Shown here: positions 36,860 through 49,378 of the stretch, one piece after another
Numbering within the stretch: the stretch's first letter is position 1
Layout: each line of letters begins with the position of its first letter
NCBI GenBank assembly: GCA_030549495.1
Contig: JAUIRK010000121.1
Coordinates: 248,001 to 312,000, forward strand
From: Nectonema munidae
Taxonomy: Eukaryota; Nematomorpha; Nectonematoida; Nectonematidae
Direction: 5' to 3'
DNA: 64,000 nucleotides
Translations under genes and position numbers: made by a program
Notes under the pieces: model-generated
The model's database searches: none
Told to the model about the DNA's origin: nothing
The model's input: the letters and a program-made list of their open reading frames with translations, nothing else

Positions 36860-37663
36860 TACAAATGAAGATAATTATTATCAAATTTATCACAAAGAAC
36901 GCCTAGAACTTAAAAAATGTAAAGTTTAAATAAAATACTTGGCGAAGTTTGCTATATCAAATTTACTTATATACCAGTATAAAATGCCTTTGAGTAATGC
37001 ATGTTATTTACTTATCCGTGAAGCTTTTTAATTTAAAAATGAATAATTTATAATTCTTCCTGCATAGGAGAGATAAAGTATATTTAATTTCAGGCCTTGT
37101 TTTTATACATGAATCAATCCATTTCATTCATCCTTATTTTCATTTTTCTTTTCCCTTTAAATGTAAGTCATCTTTATACTTCTAGTAAATTTAACAATGT
37201 GTGGTTCATTTTTTTAAATCACTCTAAATAAATCTTTCCTAACACTTTGCAGCTATGCTGCCTTCATTAACTTTAACGCAAACTTCGAACAAGGGTTCAC
37301 AAATATTTTGTAATATCTTTTAAAGACGCTGTAACCCGATTATTATCATCGTTGGTGCGTTTATCAGTGATGATAATGTATCATTTGTCAATTTTATTGA
37401 AACGTTGTCATGATTGATGGAAAATATACAGATTTCTGATACAAACAATTTTAGTAAATATTTATAATTAATCAAATTCAAAAATCACCGATCAACATGA
37501 TTTTTCTGGCAAAAAGTTTTAAAGCTAATTCTAACTAAATTTGGGGTGGAGAGTTATTCATGGAAAATGCTACTTTGCTTGTTTCATATACATTTAATAA
37601 AATCCATTGAAAGAAAAGTGAAATATAAAAGTAGAGATGATGCAGATATCAATAGGAAATGGC

Positions 37664-39325
37664 CTATTTAAACTTCTTTTTTCTTGCTGATCTCTGATGC
37701 ACAACTTGTGGGTTGTCTCTCATCAAGCTCCAGCAATAATACGCCATCATGCTCAAGTCCCATCGACCTTGATAACCTTCCTCCATGGTTTTAATATCTT
37801 TATGGAAACGCTCTCCTTGTTCCTCACTGTCATCTCCAAGGTTTTCTGGAATATCCAAGTGACTCTAAATAGTGAATCTTGATGCTCATTCTACAACAAA
37901 GATCTCTCAAGCTCACAAGTAGCTCTTCCACAATCTCTTCATAGTTCTGCTTTCTTGTTCCTTAGAAAATTCTGCACCACATTATAAAATGCAGTCCAAG
38001 CCCTCGCCTCTGCTTCAGTCATTGTTGTGATGAAATGCTGATCTTTCTTTAGAGTTCTTATTTGAGGTCCATCGAATATTCCAACCTTTTTCTTCTCATC
38101 CTTAATACCAGGAAATGTTGAATATATATGACTGAAGCATTCTCCGTTGTGATCAAGAGCTTTTACAAACTGCTTCATCACTCCTAGTTTTATGTGCAGA
38201 GGAAGAAAGATAATTTTGTTCCTAATAACTTGGGGTTCATTTACTACATTCTTATCACCAGGTGTTAAACTTTGTCTCAGTAGCCATTTTCTTTTCACCC
38301 AATGCCCTACTGTAGCCCTACTGTCCCAGTAGCACAAGAAACATGGGTATTTCGTGTACCCTCCTTGCTGACCTAGAAGAAAGTTTACCATTTTCAAATC
38401 GACACAAATCAAGCCACATATGAAAATGATATTGCAACCTCTCTAAAACAATCGTGATATTATTATATTCTTCTTTGAATTTTACAGAATAACCTATTGG
38501 GAAAGAGCCATACATATTTCCGTTGTGTAGCAGAACACATTTCAAACTTCTTTTGGAACTATCGATAAAAAGCCTCCAATCTTTTGAATCATATGCCGGT
38601 AGTCTCATAGAGAGTAGTAGCCCTTTTACATCGGTACAATAAACAAGCTGATCATCTGAATGAAAGTACCTACGCAATTCTGCTTCCCTGTTGCTAAACG
38701 AGACACTTGTACCAGGTACTAGCATCGTTTTTCTAGCAGTCTTGAAGCAAACAAATCAGCAGACTCTTTTGGCAGATATAGATCCCTAACCAGATCATTT
38801 AACCCAGAATGGGTAAATAGAGATGGTTTTTCACGATTTGCATCATATGTTTAAAAAATATCTGTCAGTTCCTCTTCAAAAGAGGAAGTTGAACTGAGAT
38901 CTGTGTCGTAAATCTTTTGAAGTTTAGTGAATTTAGGCACAGGTATTTCTTCACAATGTGGAACTGGCCGAATGGCTGAAGGAATACTTGGGTATTGCAA
39001 ATGCTGTTTGTTTTTCTTATTAAAACATTTTACTTTGATAAGGCAGAAATAGCAGTCATCCAAGTGATTAGTGAGTTTTCTCCAAACCACGGACACACCA
39101 AACTTTAGTTTAGCACCGTAAAGTTTCTAGACAAGACTTGCACACTTTATGAGGAGCCCAACTTTTGTCCTTGTCTCAAAGTGGGACTTTAAAATATGCC
39201 AGATACACACTCTTAAGAAAGTTCGTGTGGTTGCGCCTTTGAGTCTTCAAAGTAAAGTTTCCACAGATATAGCAAAATATATCTGGATCATTTGAGCGCT
39301 TTCTTCGCGATGTTGAGGCCATCAT
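37664..39325 (-). pseudogene. Near full-length relic of the cc8L18.2-like multicopy family
   Basis: Start MMASTSRRKRSNDPDIFCYI at 39325 with a zinc-ribbon-like head (CYICG ... KSWAPHKVCKSC), then SAIRPVPHCEEIPVP, the block RLFIDSSKRSLKCVLLHNGN, VYxxDLKMVNFLLGQQGGYTK-type segment (38412-38330), CFLCYWDSRA, LPLHIKLGVMKQFVKALD, GIFDGPQIRTLKKD, and the end EEQGERFHKDIKTMEEGYQG to the stop at 37664. The order is that of intact relatives I remember from aphids, ants and other arthropods (about 600-700 residues). Frames change several times and a stop follows KVPL near 39180, so this copy is disabled. Function and mobility mechanism unknown to me. Confidence 0.7.
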
Positions 39326-40094
39326 TAAATCTTCAATTAGTAAGAAGTATTAATACACTCTGTAAAAAAGAAAAAACTTGTATATTTCAATATATATTCA
39401 AAAATTCATATTGAAAAAAATATATATTATCATGGCTTAAATACACAGCATTATCATTAACACATTTAGAAGTCAAAACTTTAAGATTTAAGAAAATGTG
39501 GTGCACCTATAGCACAAAAACGTGATGTGAGAGTACAAATCTGAAATCAGATTTGGATTCAGCACCCAAATATTAGTCTAAAACAGGTCTTAAAGTCCAT
39601 CCCAGAAAAAAAAATTTTTTTGTAGACCTGTGATTAGACAAAAAACTCAAATTAAGGAAGATATGTGATGTAGAATAGTGAAATTAAATTAAGTATGGGC
39701 GTTTGATATAACTTGAAAGAAATTTAAATTTGACATTTTATTGAATGTTGTGATTTATGTTTTAAAAAGGGAAAATAATTTAAAATTACAAAAGATGTGG
39801 AAGCTGCTTAATTTCTCAAATACTCACATTTCTGAAGTGAAATGTGTGACAGGTTATTCTGTTCAAGCATCACTTCTCGTACCTCTTTTTTAATCATGGT
39901 AAATAGTTTTGTAAAGTATTCAAGAACTCTTCCAGTCAAATTTTCTTTTAGTAATAAACGTTGGGGAAAAGTGTATCTAAGCTTGTAAAATTCATTTTTA
40001 CAAAAATATAATTATTTTCTTTGTACTCTATTTTATTGATTTATTGAATATTTTAGAAAATTAATCATTTTGAATTTCTTCAATGTTTATTTAA
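39326..40094. other. Upstream region of the ALDH3-type gene
   Basis: AT-rich. It contains an acceptor-like TATTTTAG at 40049-40056, 38 nt before the ATG. A 32-codon frame 39798-39893 (ending SEVKCVTGYSVQASLLVPLF) with a stop 201 bp before the ALDH start could be a terminal exon of another gene, but I cannot identify it. Confidence 0.35.
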
Positions 40095-41498
40095 ATGGAA
40101 GAAAAGATTAAAGACGTTAAAGCATTCTTCGATTCTGGAGAAACTTTGTCTGTAGACTTTCGCATTCAACAACTCAAAATTTTGTACAAACTCGTTAAAC
40201 AAAATCAAGATGACTTGGTCAAAGCCGTTCACGCTGACCTGCATAAAAATGAGTACGAACTTCTTTTGACCGAACTACATCCTCTTTTAGATGAAATCAT
40301 GCTTCACGTGAACAACTTGAAAAAATGGAACAAACCTGAATACGTTGCTAAAGGAAGTGCGAATATTTTGGACTCGGCCTTCATTTATCGCGAGCCTAAG
40401 GGAGTTGTTTTAATCATAGCACCTTGGAACTATCCCATCAGACTTCTTCTTTTGCCTTTGGTTGGAGTTATATCCGCGGGAAATTGTGCAATTTTGAAGC
40501 CTTCCGAATTTTCACCGTCTACTTCAACTTTACTCTCCTCACTGATAGAGGAGTATTTCTGTAGTTCCTTTTGTATCGCATTTCCTGGGGATAAGAGTGT
40601 TTCAGAAAAGCTTCTGACAGTTCAATTTGATCACATCATGTTTACGGGCAGTACTTCTATAGGCAAATGCGTAATGAAAGCGGCATCTCAAAACCTGACT
40701 CCATTAACACTTGAGCTGGGCGGCAAATGCTCGGTACTTGTGTGTGACGACAAAGATGTGAGAGAGTACGCGAATAGAATTGCTTGGGGCAAGTTCTTAA
40801 ATGCAGGCCAAACTTGTCTTGCCCCTGATTACGTTTTGTGCGCTTTTCACGTGAAAGAAGCCTTTGTGGATGCGCTAAAAACAAGCTTTAACAGCTTTGT
40901 CGAAGGAGACTCCAGCAGCAGTACTTCGTATGCTAGAATAATAAATGCCACTCATTTTGATAGACTGACCACTTTGTTGAGCTCTTCTTCTGGAAAAGTA
41001 ATTTATGGCGGTTCTTCAAATAAAAATGACTTATTTTTTGAACCAACTTTGGTTGAAAATGTGAATTTTGATGACTCCTTGATGTCGGAAGAAATTTTTG
41101 GCCCACTCTTGCCTATCCTAGAGTTCACTGAGCTGGAACAAGCTGTCAAAATGGTTAAAGAAGGAAAGAGTAAGCCTCTTGCAACATACATATTCTCTTC
41201 CGATCAAGCAAGCGTTGATTTCCTACTGAAGAATGTTTCGAGCGGATCTGTGTGCATCAATGATACGATCATGCAAGCGTCGTTAACAACTCTTCCCTTC
41301 GGTGGCGTCGGAATGAGTGGAATGGGTCGCTACAACGGAAAGTTCTCCTTTTTGGAGTTCAGCAATGATAAGGCGGTGTTGCAGCGATCTCTGAAGATGC
41401 AATACATAAATGGCCTACGCTATCCACCCTATACCTGCAAAAAGTTTCAGTGGCTTTCCTGGCTCATCTTTCAGAAGCATCCCAATTCTCTCTTCTAA
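40095..41498 (+). CDS. ALDH3: Class 3-type fatty aldehyde dehydrogenase, intronless
   Basis: 467 residues, full length for the ALDH3 family, which oxidises aldehydes (often medium- and long-chain fatty aldehydes) to acids with NAD(P)+. Visible: Asn112 in the APWNYP motif, KPSEFSPSTS, the TGSTSIGK nucleotide-binding segment (184-191), general base Glu207 in LELGGK, catalytic Cys241 in GQTCLAPDYVL, EEIFGPLLPI and the PFGGVGMSGMGRYNGKFSF block near the end. Vertebrate ALDH3A2 has a C-terminal membrane anchor; here the end (KKFQWLSWLIFQKHPNSLF) is only weakly hydrophobic, so a soluble or peripherally bound enzyme is likelier. ATG at 40095 aligns with the family start. The gene has no introns and its base composition is far more balanced than its flanks. 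Confidence 0.95.
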   Translation: MEEKIKDVKAFFDSGETLSVDFRIQQLKILYKLVKQNQDDLVKAVHADLHKNEYELLLTELHPLLDEIMLHVNNLKKWNKPEYVAKGSANILDSAFIYREPKGVVLIIAPWNYPIRLLLLPLVGVISAGNCAILKPSEFSPSTSTLLSSLIEEYFCSSFCIAFPGDKSVSEKLLTVQFDHIMFTGSTSIGKCVMKAASQNLTPLTLELGGKCSVLVCDDKDVREYANRIAWGKFLNAGQTCLAPDYVLCAFHVKEAFVDALKTSFNSFVEGDSSSSTSYARIINATHFDRLTTLLSSSSGKVIYGGSSNKNDLFFEPTLVENVNFDDSLMSEEIFGPLLPILEFTELEQAVKMVKEGKSKPLATYIFSSDQASVDFLLKNVSSGSVCINDTIMQASLTTLPFGGVGMSGMGRYNGKFSFLEFSNDKAVLQRSLKMQYINGLRYPPYTCKKFQWLSWLIFQKHPNSLF

Positions 41499-42900
41499 GA
41501 TTCTCCACCTTTTACCAAGGGTTGCTCACTTTTGTAATAACTGCATATTTTTTATCCAATCTTTGCTCGCTCTTTTACTATTATTGACATGAAGATAATC
41601 ATGTTATATTTTTTAACATCAATTTGTAGTTTTGAAACTGCTTTCATTTTTATCTTTTGCTTAAAATAGTAATGATCACAATAAATAATAATTAGAGATG
41701 GATATAAAAGAGTAGGAACTTTTTCAATTTTATAAGCATCATATCTTTTCATTATGTAGAAGGAAAATCATGGTGAAATGAACACTTTTATTGAAAATAA
41801 TCCAAAAGCGAGAATTCCTTTAGTTAGTTGACAAACTCCCAAGGTAAAGGTACTTGGAGTATTTTCTTGGACAAGGCACACTTTTGGGGAGCTTGGGTCC
41901 AACTATGAGAAATGAATTGTTCACTTATATTTCTTATTCTGAGTCTTCACTTTCTCGTAGTTTTATTTTGCGCAAAATATATAGAAAATAACTAAATTTC
42001 ATAAGACAATTTTTTTTCAAAACGAATTCGACAATTTTTAAATAATTTGAAAAAAAAAGTAATCATAACTTATATGTTGTGAAAAAAACATAAAGGGCTA
42101 CAGTACGTAATGAAATTGATTGAAGTGCGCATTTCTTGCTCAAATAAGAGTGAACTTAAAATTTATTATAGGTATAGTAGTAAGTTTTTTATATAATCAG
42201 AAAGGGCTTTGATTCAACTATTTAAAAATGATTAAGTTGAAAGAAACACTCCATCTGGGCTAGAACGTTGCATTTGTTATACTTTTTTCTTGTAGCTCTT
42301 AAAGCACAAATTTTATGTGTTTTTAAATGTTCAAATGCATGTCCAACACGTTCAAAGCGAACTTCCGGTAGTCTTTTACTTGTAAAAATTTTGTTAAAGA
42401 AGTAGGATCCTACATCCTTGCTAGCTGTTTCCCATTTTACCTTCAAAATATTCATCACTATTATATATTTAACTTTGATAAAAAATAACATGAAGTGGCG
42501 CTGAGTGATTTAAAAAGACATGAAAATTATATAAAAAAAAAGTTCAAAAATTAAAAAAAAAAAGTTCATTGGAAAGTAAACAGTCTTTATTCAAAAATTT
42601 TAAGAGATTTAGCAGGATACTGATAACATTGCTGTGGGCATAGGTAAAATGAAAAATGTCTTCATTTTAAATGATATCACCCAATCACTTTCATCGATGA
42701 AACAATTCAGAAGTTTTGAAATGAAAATACTAATAATGCATGACGTTCGCTTCTTTCTTAATGACAGAACAATATAAACAAAAAAGTTACACTCAAAATA
42801 CCATGAATACCGGATGATAAAAACGAATACAAAAAGTGCGTATTGAAATTAAGCTTAATAACAGTCGGAATAAAACCATCATGGATTCTTTAAGACCTAA
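41499..42900. other. Intergenic, AT-rich
   Basis: No poly(A) signal is unambiguous, though AATAAATAATAA occurs at 41682. A minus-strand frame at 42222-42491 (89 residues) is not supported by any family resemblance. Nothing else recognised. Confidence 0.45.
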
Positions 42901-42949
42901 ACATCAATAACCCAAACTACACAGATGCGATGAAAGGTGTGAAAAGATA

Positions 42950-43150
42950 AAAAATAGTTGAGTGCAATGTAAAGAATGTTATGTTGTACAAAATTAGTTG
43001 TAACATTTATAAACGAATATAAATTGGTGAAACCTGTAGACCTATGATTTTCAGATTTAGGGAACATTTACAAGATATTAGATATACTCAGTTTTTCTAC
43101 AACAGATTTTCGTATGCAGTAAAAGCCTGTCAGTGCGAACACTAGGAAAC
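42950..43150 (+). mobile_element. GIY-YIG endonuclease fragment (Penelope-like)
   Basis: One frame reads VMLYKISCNIYKRI, a stop, IGETCRPMIFRFREHLQDIR. This matches the GIY-YIG pattern (Y.I.C..C...YIGET.R....R..EHL.DI) in spacing and content. No reverse transcriptase is seen upstream, so only a 3' scrap remains. Confidence 0.55.
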
Positions 43151-43384
43151 TACGGACTATTTTCAGGTATTTGTTGACGTTTAGACAAATTTTTTGATTT
43201 GTTTTTAAAATTTTTTACCATTCGGTTCTTCTCTTCTATGCTTATCCTTTCATCAAAAAAAGATAATCTAAAAGTTACCCATAAATGATTGACAAATTTT
43301 TTTTGTTGTTTCGGAAATTTTTTTATTCGGATAATTAATTAACTGTTATCCAAGCCTTTACATAAATCAAAACACAAAATAAAG

Positions 43385-43515
43385 ACAAATCTTCTACTCC
43401 TTGCTCTTCATTTTTTTCATTTTAAATTGTTTTCTCAAAAGATCAATTTTTATAGCATACAACGCGTTTGCCATCCATCGAGCTCCATGCATAGCTCCAG
43501 GTAAACGAAACCACT
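43385..43515 (-). pseudogene. Fragment of a transposon-like family with a GARWMAxALYxxKI motif
   Basis: On the minus strand: LLQWFRLPGAMHGARWMANA, LYAIKIDLLRKQF and a stop near 43388. I recall the motif (PGAxHxARWMAKxIYxLKI) from repetitive proteins in arthropod and other invertebrate genomes. A fragment only; the parent family is not named with certainty. Confidence 0.45.
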
Positions 43516-44397
43516 GAAGTAACTAAATGAAGAAACTACTGGAGGATTCTTCTATTTTGAGTTTAAAAGTCTTTATTTCTAAAGAATATGTAATCTTTAA
43601 AAATCTATTTTTTTCAAAAGTTGGAAATTTGCCCACGGTTCAGAAAACCTGGTAGAGTATGAAGCAATGTTTTGATCAAGGTGACGGATAGAACTAATAT
43701 AATATTTTACTTTTCATGGACGTGGTGCTTTTCAAAAGTATGGCTGTAATGTTTCTTCCTGTATTGATCCTGTTCTGTAGTGAGTTATACCATTTTTTTC
43801 AAGATATATTGAAAAGTGTATATTTTTTCATAGCATCAACTTTTCTTATAATTTTTGTAAAGTTTGCTTGTCAAAATATTTTGTAATCAAATCAGCATGC
43901 ACGTAGGTTGTAAATTTAAATTAAGTTTTAAAAAAATTTTAATAAAGTTTTAAATTTTAATTAAGATTCAAGTTTCCAAACTATTGATGAAATCCTTCAT
44001 CAGTATTCATTAAGAAATCTTACTTTTTATTTTTATACTGCTTATTCGTTGACAATAAAATGTAGGCAATAACTTCACCAAAGTAAAAGCTGAAAGTTAA
44101 AAGTGACTTTTAATCAAAAAAATTCCTGCTGACATTTTGCATCAAGGGTTGATTTCTGAGATTTTTACTAACGATAACTTCTGGTAAGGCTTTTACCAAA
44201 AACCAATTATGTATATTTAAGCTGTTTTCAGAAACCTACTCCGTTTTTAGAAGGTTTTTTTATTTTTGTTGTTAAACGATAACTACACTAAGTTACAAAC
44301 TATAAGAATAATTTTATAAAATTAATCTTTTATTAAAAATAAAATTATAATTTAATATTTATTTTTAGAAACAAAATCTTTGACAGATAAATAAAAC

Positions 44398-44515
44398 CAA
44401 CTCTTGGGTTCTATCCCGCACCAAGCCTCCTCTCCTCATAGTTCGATACAAGCGCCACATTGTGCCTTTTCGATGAAAACATCCCATCTTATCTGTACCT
44501 TTATTTGAACCAAAA
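44398..44515 (+). repeat. SINE copy (type 1), partial head
   Basis: CTTGGGTTCTATCCCGCACC (B-box region), then CTCATAGTTCGATACAAGCG, then TGCCTTTTCGATGAAAACAT. Colinear with the copy at 57165-57315. The A-box part is missing. Confidence 0.75.
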
Positions 44516-44811
44516 ACACAACTGGTTTCGAAATGTCAACTTCTTCGTCGAGAGTATTATAGTATATAAATTAAAAATGAAAACCCTACGTACAGTACAT
44601 AGATCAAAAACTTTGCGAAATTCTGACCGTTTCAACATGATATTGTTGGCCAATTTTTTATGCAACTTTGTTATGCGGGCTGCAAAACAAGAGGTTGAGG
44701 GCTGCATTGGGTCCTCAGGTCCGCGGTTAAGACTTGTATTTAACTACTTGTAGTTGGACCAATCGTACAAATCCCTTTCGTCAAATTTGACAAATCAGAG
44801 CTGCTTTAGAC

Positions 44812-45760
44812 CAGCGGTTCAGCCCTTTTAAGTAACAGACGCCTTCAAAAATTCCATTTAAATTTTGGATCCCCTTATTAAAAAACATATCAAATTTTAA
44901 TCAAATTAATTTACCAATTTTAGGCTTATTTTTTTATAAGGCTGAAGTCTGGCCAAGTATTACAACTATAAAGAATATATTCACTATATTTTTCAACCGT
45001 CTTTAATTTTGTTCATTTCTTAGCTTTGAACCTCTTTTTATATTTCCTACTACCTATTTTTAAGTGTTTTTAATACAGTTTTTGCTAACTTAAAAATAAT
45101 TTAATTCTAATTTAAGTTAAAACATATTATTGTACTTAAGGATTTTTATTAAAGTGTTACGGTTGTTGTTATTTGTCTTGAATAAGAAGATGAAACCGTG
45201 TAAAAGTGTTGGACACGCCAATCCTCACGTCATCTTTCACATTTAGTCGATTTAGATGATTTGTTTTGATATACTAACAAGTACCGAAAATGCTGTATAG
45301 CAAAGAGAATCAGAACATTAATAGGTTTCTTTGCTAAAAGAGGACACACACTTGTAAAAATGCGCAGCTAAAATCTTGTAAACTTTTTGTCAACAAAAAA
45401 AAATGTAAAATACATAACTTTTGTTAAAAGTGTTTCTTTAAACTGACAGTTTTAATTTTAACAGAAATAAAGAGTTCTGCTGAATAACTAGATGTGCACA
45501 AAATTCTGTCTGCAATAATTTAAACAAGTCTTTGTTACCCAAAATTCATCTAACGTTGGGAAGTTTGCAAAGCTTTCTGTCATAACGCCAGGACCTTGAA
45601 TAGCTAATTTTACTTCATTTATATGGCAAAAAATATCTGACAAATACGCTCAGCTCCAAATAAACTCTTCATTATATAATCTATCAAATTGTTCAAAAGA
45701 CGAATTTACTTTCTCTTTTAAAAGATAGTAAAACTTATTATCTTAGTTTAAATAAACTCT
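44812..45760 (-). mobile_element. hAT relic
   Basis: The left end CAGCGGTTCAGCCCTTTTAA resembles a hAT terminus. On the minus strand about 45690-45510 reads YLSDIFCHINEVKLAIQGPG and FANFPTLDEFWVTK, a ZBED5-like hAT segment (AYLADIFxxLNExNLxLQG). Ends and remainder are eroded; the right boundary is uncertain. Confidence 0.55.
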
Positions 45761-46099
45761 AAATTTTCGTTTTTTTTTTAAAGTCAACTAACTTCTGTGT
45801 GGTAAAGAAGAACCTCATTTTCTGTTCCATTTTATGACAATAAAAGATATCAATCATAATAAAATCTGATTTACCCAAATTGAAGAAGGAAAAGAATTTA
45901 TTAATTCTACTCGTAAAAAACTTATGGGTCAAATATATTTTTCTTAAAGTCAAAGAATTATATAAAAAAGTTACAAATTGTTTCATATATTTTTGGATCT
46001 TAATTTTAGCTTTAATATCAATGAAATCTAGAAAATCCTTTTTACCTTTTCAACCACTAAGGACTGTTGTTATTTTAGTATCTGAAGCATTTTATACTC

Positions 46100-47900
46100 G
46101 TAGATGATGAGTTATTTTATTTTATAAATGAAAGCTAAAACAATTTTTAAATTTAAGTTATGAAATATAAAAAAACCAGCAACATTTTATTTAAACAGCT
46201 ATGGTAAAATTGACTGAAAAGGAGTTTTTCAAAAATTTGTTACGCCATCTTTCTTTTCAAAAATGTGATGATGAAATCGGCAAAATTTAGTTGTATGTTG
46301 TAAACATTAATAAGTGCTAATTCAAAATCAACAAAAAATTTTTTTTTTTATCTTGATCTGAAAACTGAAGCAATTGCATGTGGATACAATTATTTGGAGC
46401 AATTGCCTTTGGATGGAGTGTTAGCAAGGAGTATACTTACTTGAAGCATTTTTGAAAGCAATTGCATGGCAGCTCTAATGTGGCTAAAATAATGCTGAAA
46501 TCAATTTATGATTGCTCTTTTTTACGACTTTTTGGCAGTTTTAAGACGACTCTGTGATACATTTCAAGGAGAAAGCCTAATTTTTGTCAATAATAATGAA
46601 GCCTTCAGTGATGGAAACCTAACTAATCCTTTTTTGAATGAGTTTTCAACAGACAGACCATTTTTGTTTTGTGGGTCCCTACTAACACGCTGTGCACTAA
46701 AGAGATTAAACAAGAAATCGAGTAAAAATTTAGTAGCACAGAATCGAAGGATCTAGCAGCTTTGCTGCATTTTTGCCCAAAACTAGTGTTCTTATAAATT
46801 TATCTCTTTTTGTTTTCCTCGCAATTTACTGGAAAATCTATTAGTTCCCAGTTTTCCGAGAATCAATTATTTTTTAACCTTGCTTCAAAAATTTAAGGTA
46901 AATAAAAAAAATAATTTTTCAATAAAAAAATTATTACGATTACAAAGAATTTACCAAAATAAATTAATGTCAATCTGAAAGTGAAAGATCGTAATAGTGA
47001 TCCTTATACTTTATACGACTAAAAGTTAATGTACAAGTTATGAAAGAAACTCTGATAGCTCATATGCATTTTTGATTATGTCAAAAGATTAATATTTTGA
47101 AATATATATTTTTGATCGAAAGACTATTTAGAAAAAGAGTGCTGTTGTTACCAGGAAATGGGGGAAAAATACTGCCAAAACTGATATATGGAAACGTAGC
47201 GAGCCCGTGTTTATCATAAAACTACGTGCCTAACCGACCTCTAACTTGCAAAAAAAATACCTACACCCCCTTTTATTTTTAAGAAAGTGAAAAAATGGGG
47301 TAGAAAAAGTTTCCTTAAAAAATTAAATTAGGAAACAAAACAATCACGTTTGTGGCTAAATTATTCTAAGCTCCTTTTTAGACATACAAAATTAGTAAAT
47401 GAAAAACCGGGATTTCCTTGTTAAGCCACAGCAAAACGAAGAAAATTTTGGAAAAAAAGCGAAACATCTTGCAACCCCACATGCATGAAGAGCGCTGTCT
47501 ACTTTTAAACAACTTTTACAATTGTTGCAGGCGATGATATAGCTCGGTATAGTTGTTACCGATTATAACACAAGCGATAGCAGTGATGTGTGGTTTCTTC
47601 GTTCGCACATTGTTGGTATAAATATAACGAATGCTCTTCGTAAAAAAATATGCAAAATGGTATGATAAGTTTGAGAAAAAAAACACAAAAATTGGAATAA
47701 TTTCAAAGATAAAATTTTTTTTTGGAAAAAACCATCCAAGTCACTTTCCACAACTAAGGGTATCGGTTGGCATATGTTTAAAAAAATTTACTTGTAGAAT
47801 TTTTGAATCACAGTGGAACATAAAAAAGGGGTATGCCATAAAAACATCATAGTTTTCACTTTTTAATAACTTTTAAGTTTCTGATTCAAATTTATTGAAA
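46100..47900. other. Intergenic, no gene supported
   Basis: The frame at 46508-46756 (82 residues: ...RLCDTFQGESLIFVNNNEAF... RPFLFCGSLLTRCALKRLNK) looks somewhat protein-like but has no start context, splice sites or family match that I can support. The rest is AT-rich. Confidence 0.3.
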
Positions 47901-47924
47901 TTCTAATACATGTTTAAATTTCAT

Positions 47925-48095
47925 ATGCTTCAGTGGGTCGCATGGAAAATAAAATGAGTCGTGACAAAAATGATACTGAATAAATGAACGTAGTGAACAG
48001 AGTTTGTCTTATTACACCAAGTATTATGGGTCGCGATGAAAACTGTCGTTCTTGACATGGGTGCAGTAAAAAAAGTTTGAAAAACATTGATCTAG
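47925..48095. mobile_element. hAT 3'-end fragment
   Basis: GTGGGTCGCATGGAAAATAA, GGGTCGCGATGAAAACTG and AAAGTTTGAAAAACATTGAT are typical of the terminal region of Charlie-like hAT elements (…GGGTCGCG… AAAGTTTGAAAAACACTG). No partner end assigned. Confidence 0.45.
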
Positions 48096-48824
48096 AACCT
48101 ACGTTTAAAATTTCATTGGAGAGGCCTCGAAAAACAAAATTAAATATCAAGTATCTTGGCAAAACAAGATTGCTGTGATGAAGATGCTGGGGAGCTTTGT
48201 CAAGCCAGAGACGTAGCGCCCTCTCTAGAAAATTGAATTCCAGTCGAAACGCCCGACAAACCAAAACGCCCAAAACCAAAACACCCGATACAAGAACGTC
48301 TGAAACTTGAAGCTACAAAAAATATTTGAAAATTTGAGATTTTCTCTTCTATCTACGCTTTTTTCCAATTATTATCCTATATATTTTTCTAAGAATATGT
48401 TAAATTTAACACTTTCTTGTTTCACATGCATAAAAAACAGATACAGATTTTCTAATTTATCGATCTTATCGAATCAAACTACTCCTGAAATTTTGAACCA
48501 AAATCAGAAATTATTTATATTCTTTTTATCCTGTTTAAATTAGTCACATCTTTTCTGGTTTCAAACTGATTTTCCGTTCAAATTGGTAGTTTAATTGTTT
48601 TTCAAACCAAAGAAATAATGTATTTTTGTATGATCACTTTTATCTTTCAAGTCAAATTGATCACTATCATTTCGTGTCAAATCGACCGTTTTGAAAACTG
48701 CCCAAATAGAATAAACTTCGAAAAATAGTAACGCCCGAATTATTATTTTCGGACGTTTTGACCAAGCACCAGAAATTTAGATACCAAAAAAAGCTCAATT
48801 TTTGAATACCTATATAAAAAACTA

Positions 48825-49160
48825 GTAGAACCTACATTTTACGTACCCTGATTTTACGTTCACGTCCTCTCCAAATGATCGATGACGTCATCTTTTTGGT
48901 CATTAAATGCATTATAAATACGTTTTTTCTTTGTGATTTTATGTATTAAAAAGTTTATAAAGGTTAATAATTCATCCAACTTCACTGTAGTAGTCTTCTT
49001 TAGCTGCCATAGTCCCTCACGTCGTAGACGGTGTGACCATGTGTGATCCAGGCTAGGATTTTCGTGTTGTATGTCAATTTAAAGGTCAACCTGGATTTTA
49101 CGAATCCTACGTTTTACGTCCGCCGTTCGGTCCCGTGCCGTACGTAAAACGTTGATTCTA
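48825..49160. mobile_element. MITE-like element with TTTTACGTAC ends
   Basis: Left TAGAACCTACATTTTACGTA; right end reverse-complemented TAGAATCAACGTTTTACGTA. Further copies of TTTTACG occur subterminally on both sides. Ends of this kind (TAGAAYC…) fit Tigger-derived MITEs. No ORF. Confidence 0.6.
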
Positions 49161-49378
49161 GTGTATATTCAAACTAACTTAAAAGGAGACATAAATAAAG
49201 AATAAGCCCTTATTTGTTAGAAATACGAACTTTGTTTTCGTTTCATTCCATTTTAATTAAGTATGGCTTGAAAAACCCAGAAAGTTATCTATATAAATAC
49301 GACTTTATAAATTTTGAATTCTTTCATGATCCCCACATTTCTCGTTTTTTATTTTTATCTCTCATATAAGCATCAGAT

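Noticed and set aside
39798-39893. Terminal exon of a gene ending 201 bp before ALDH3
   Set aside because: Short, no convincing acceptor, upstream part is AT-rich; kept only as a remark.
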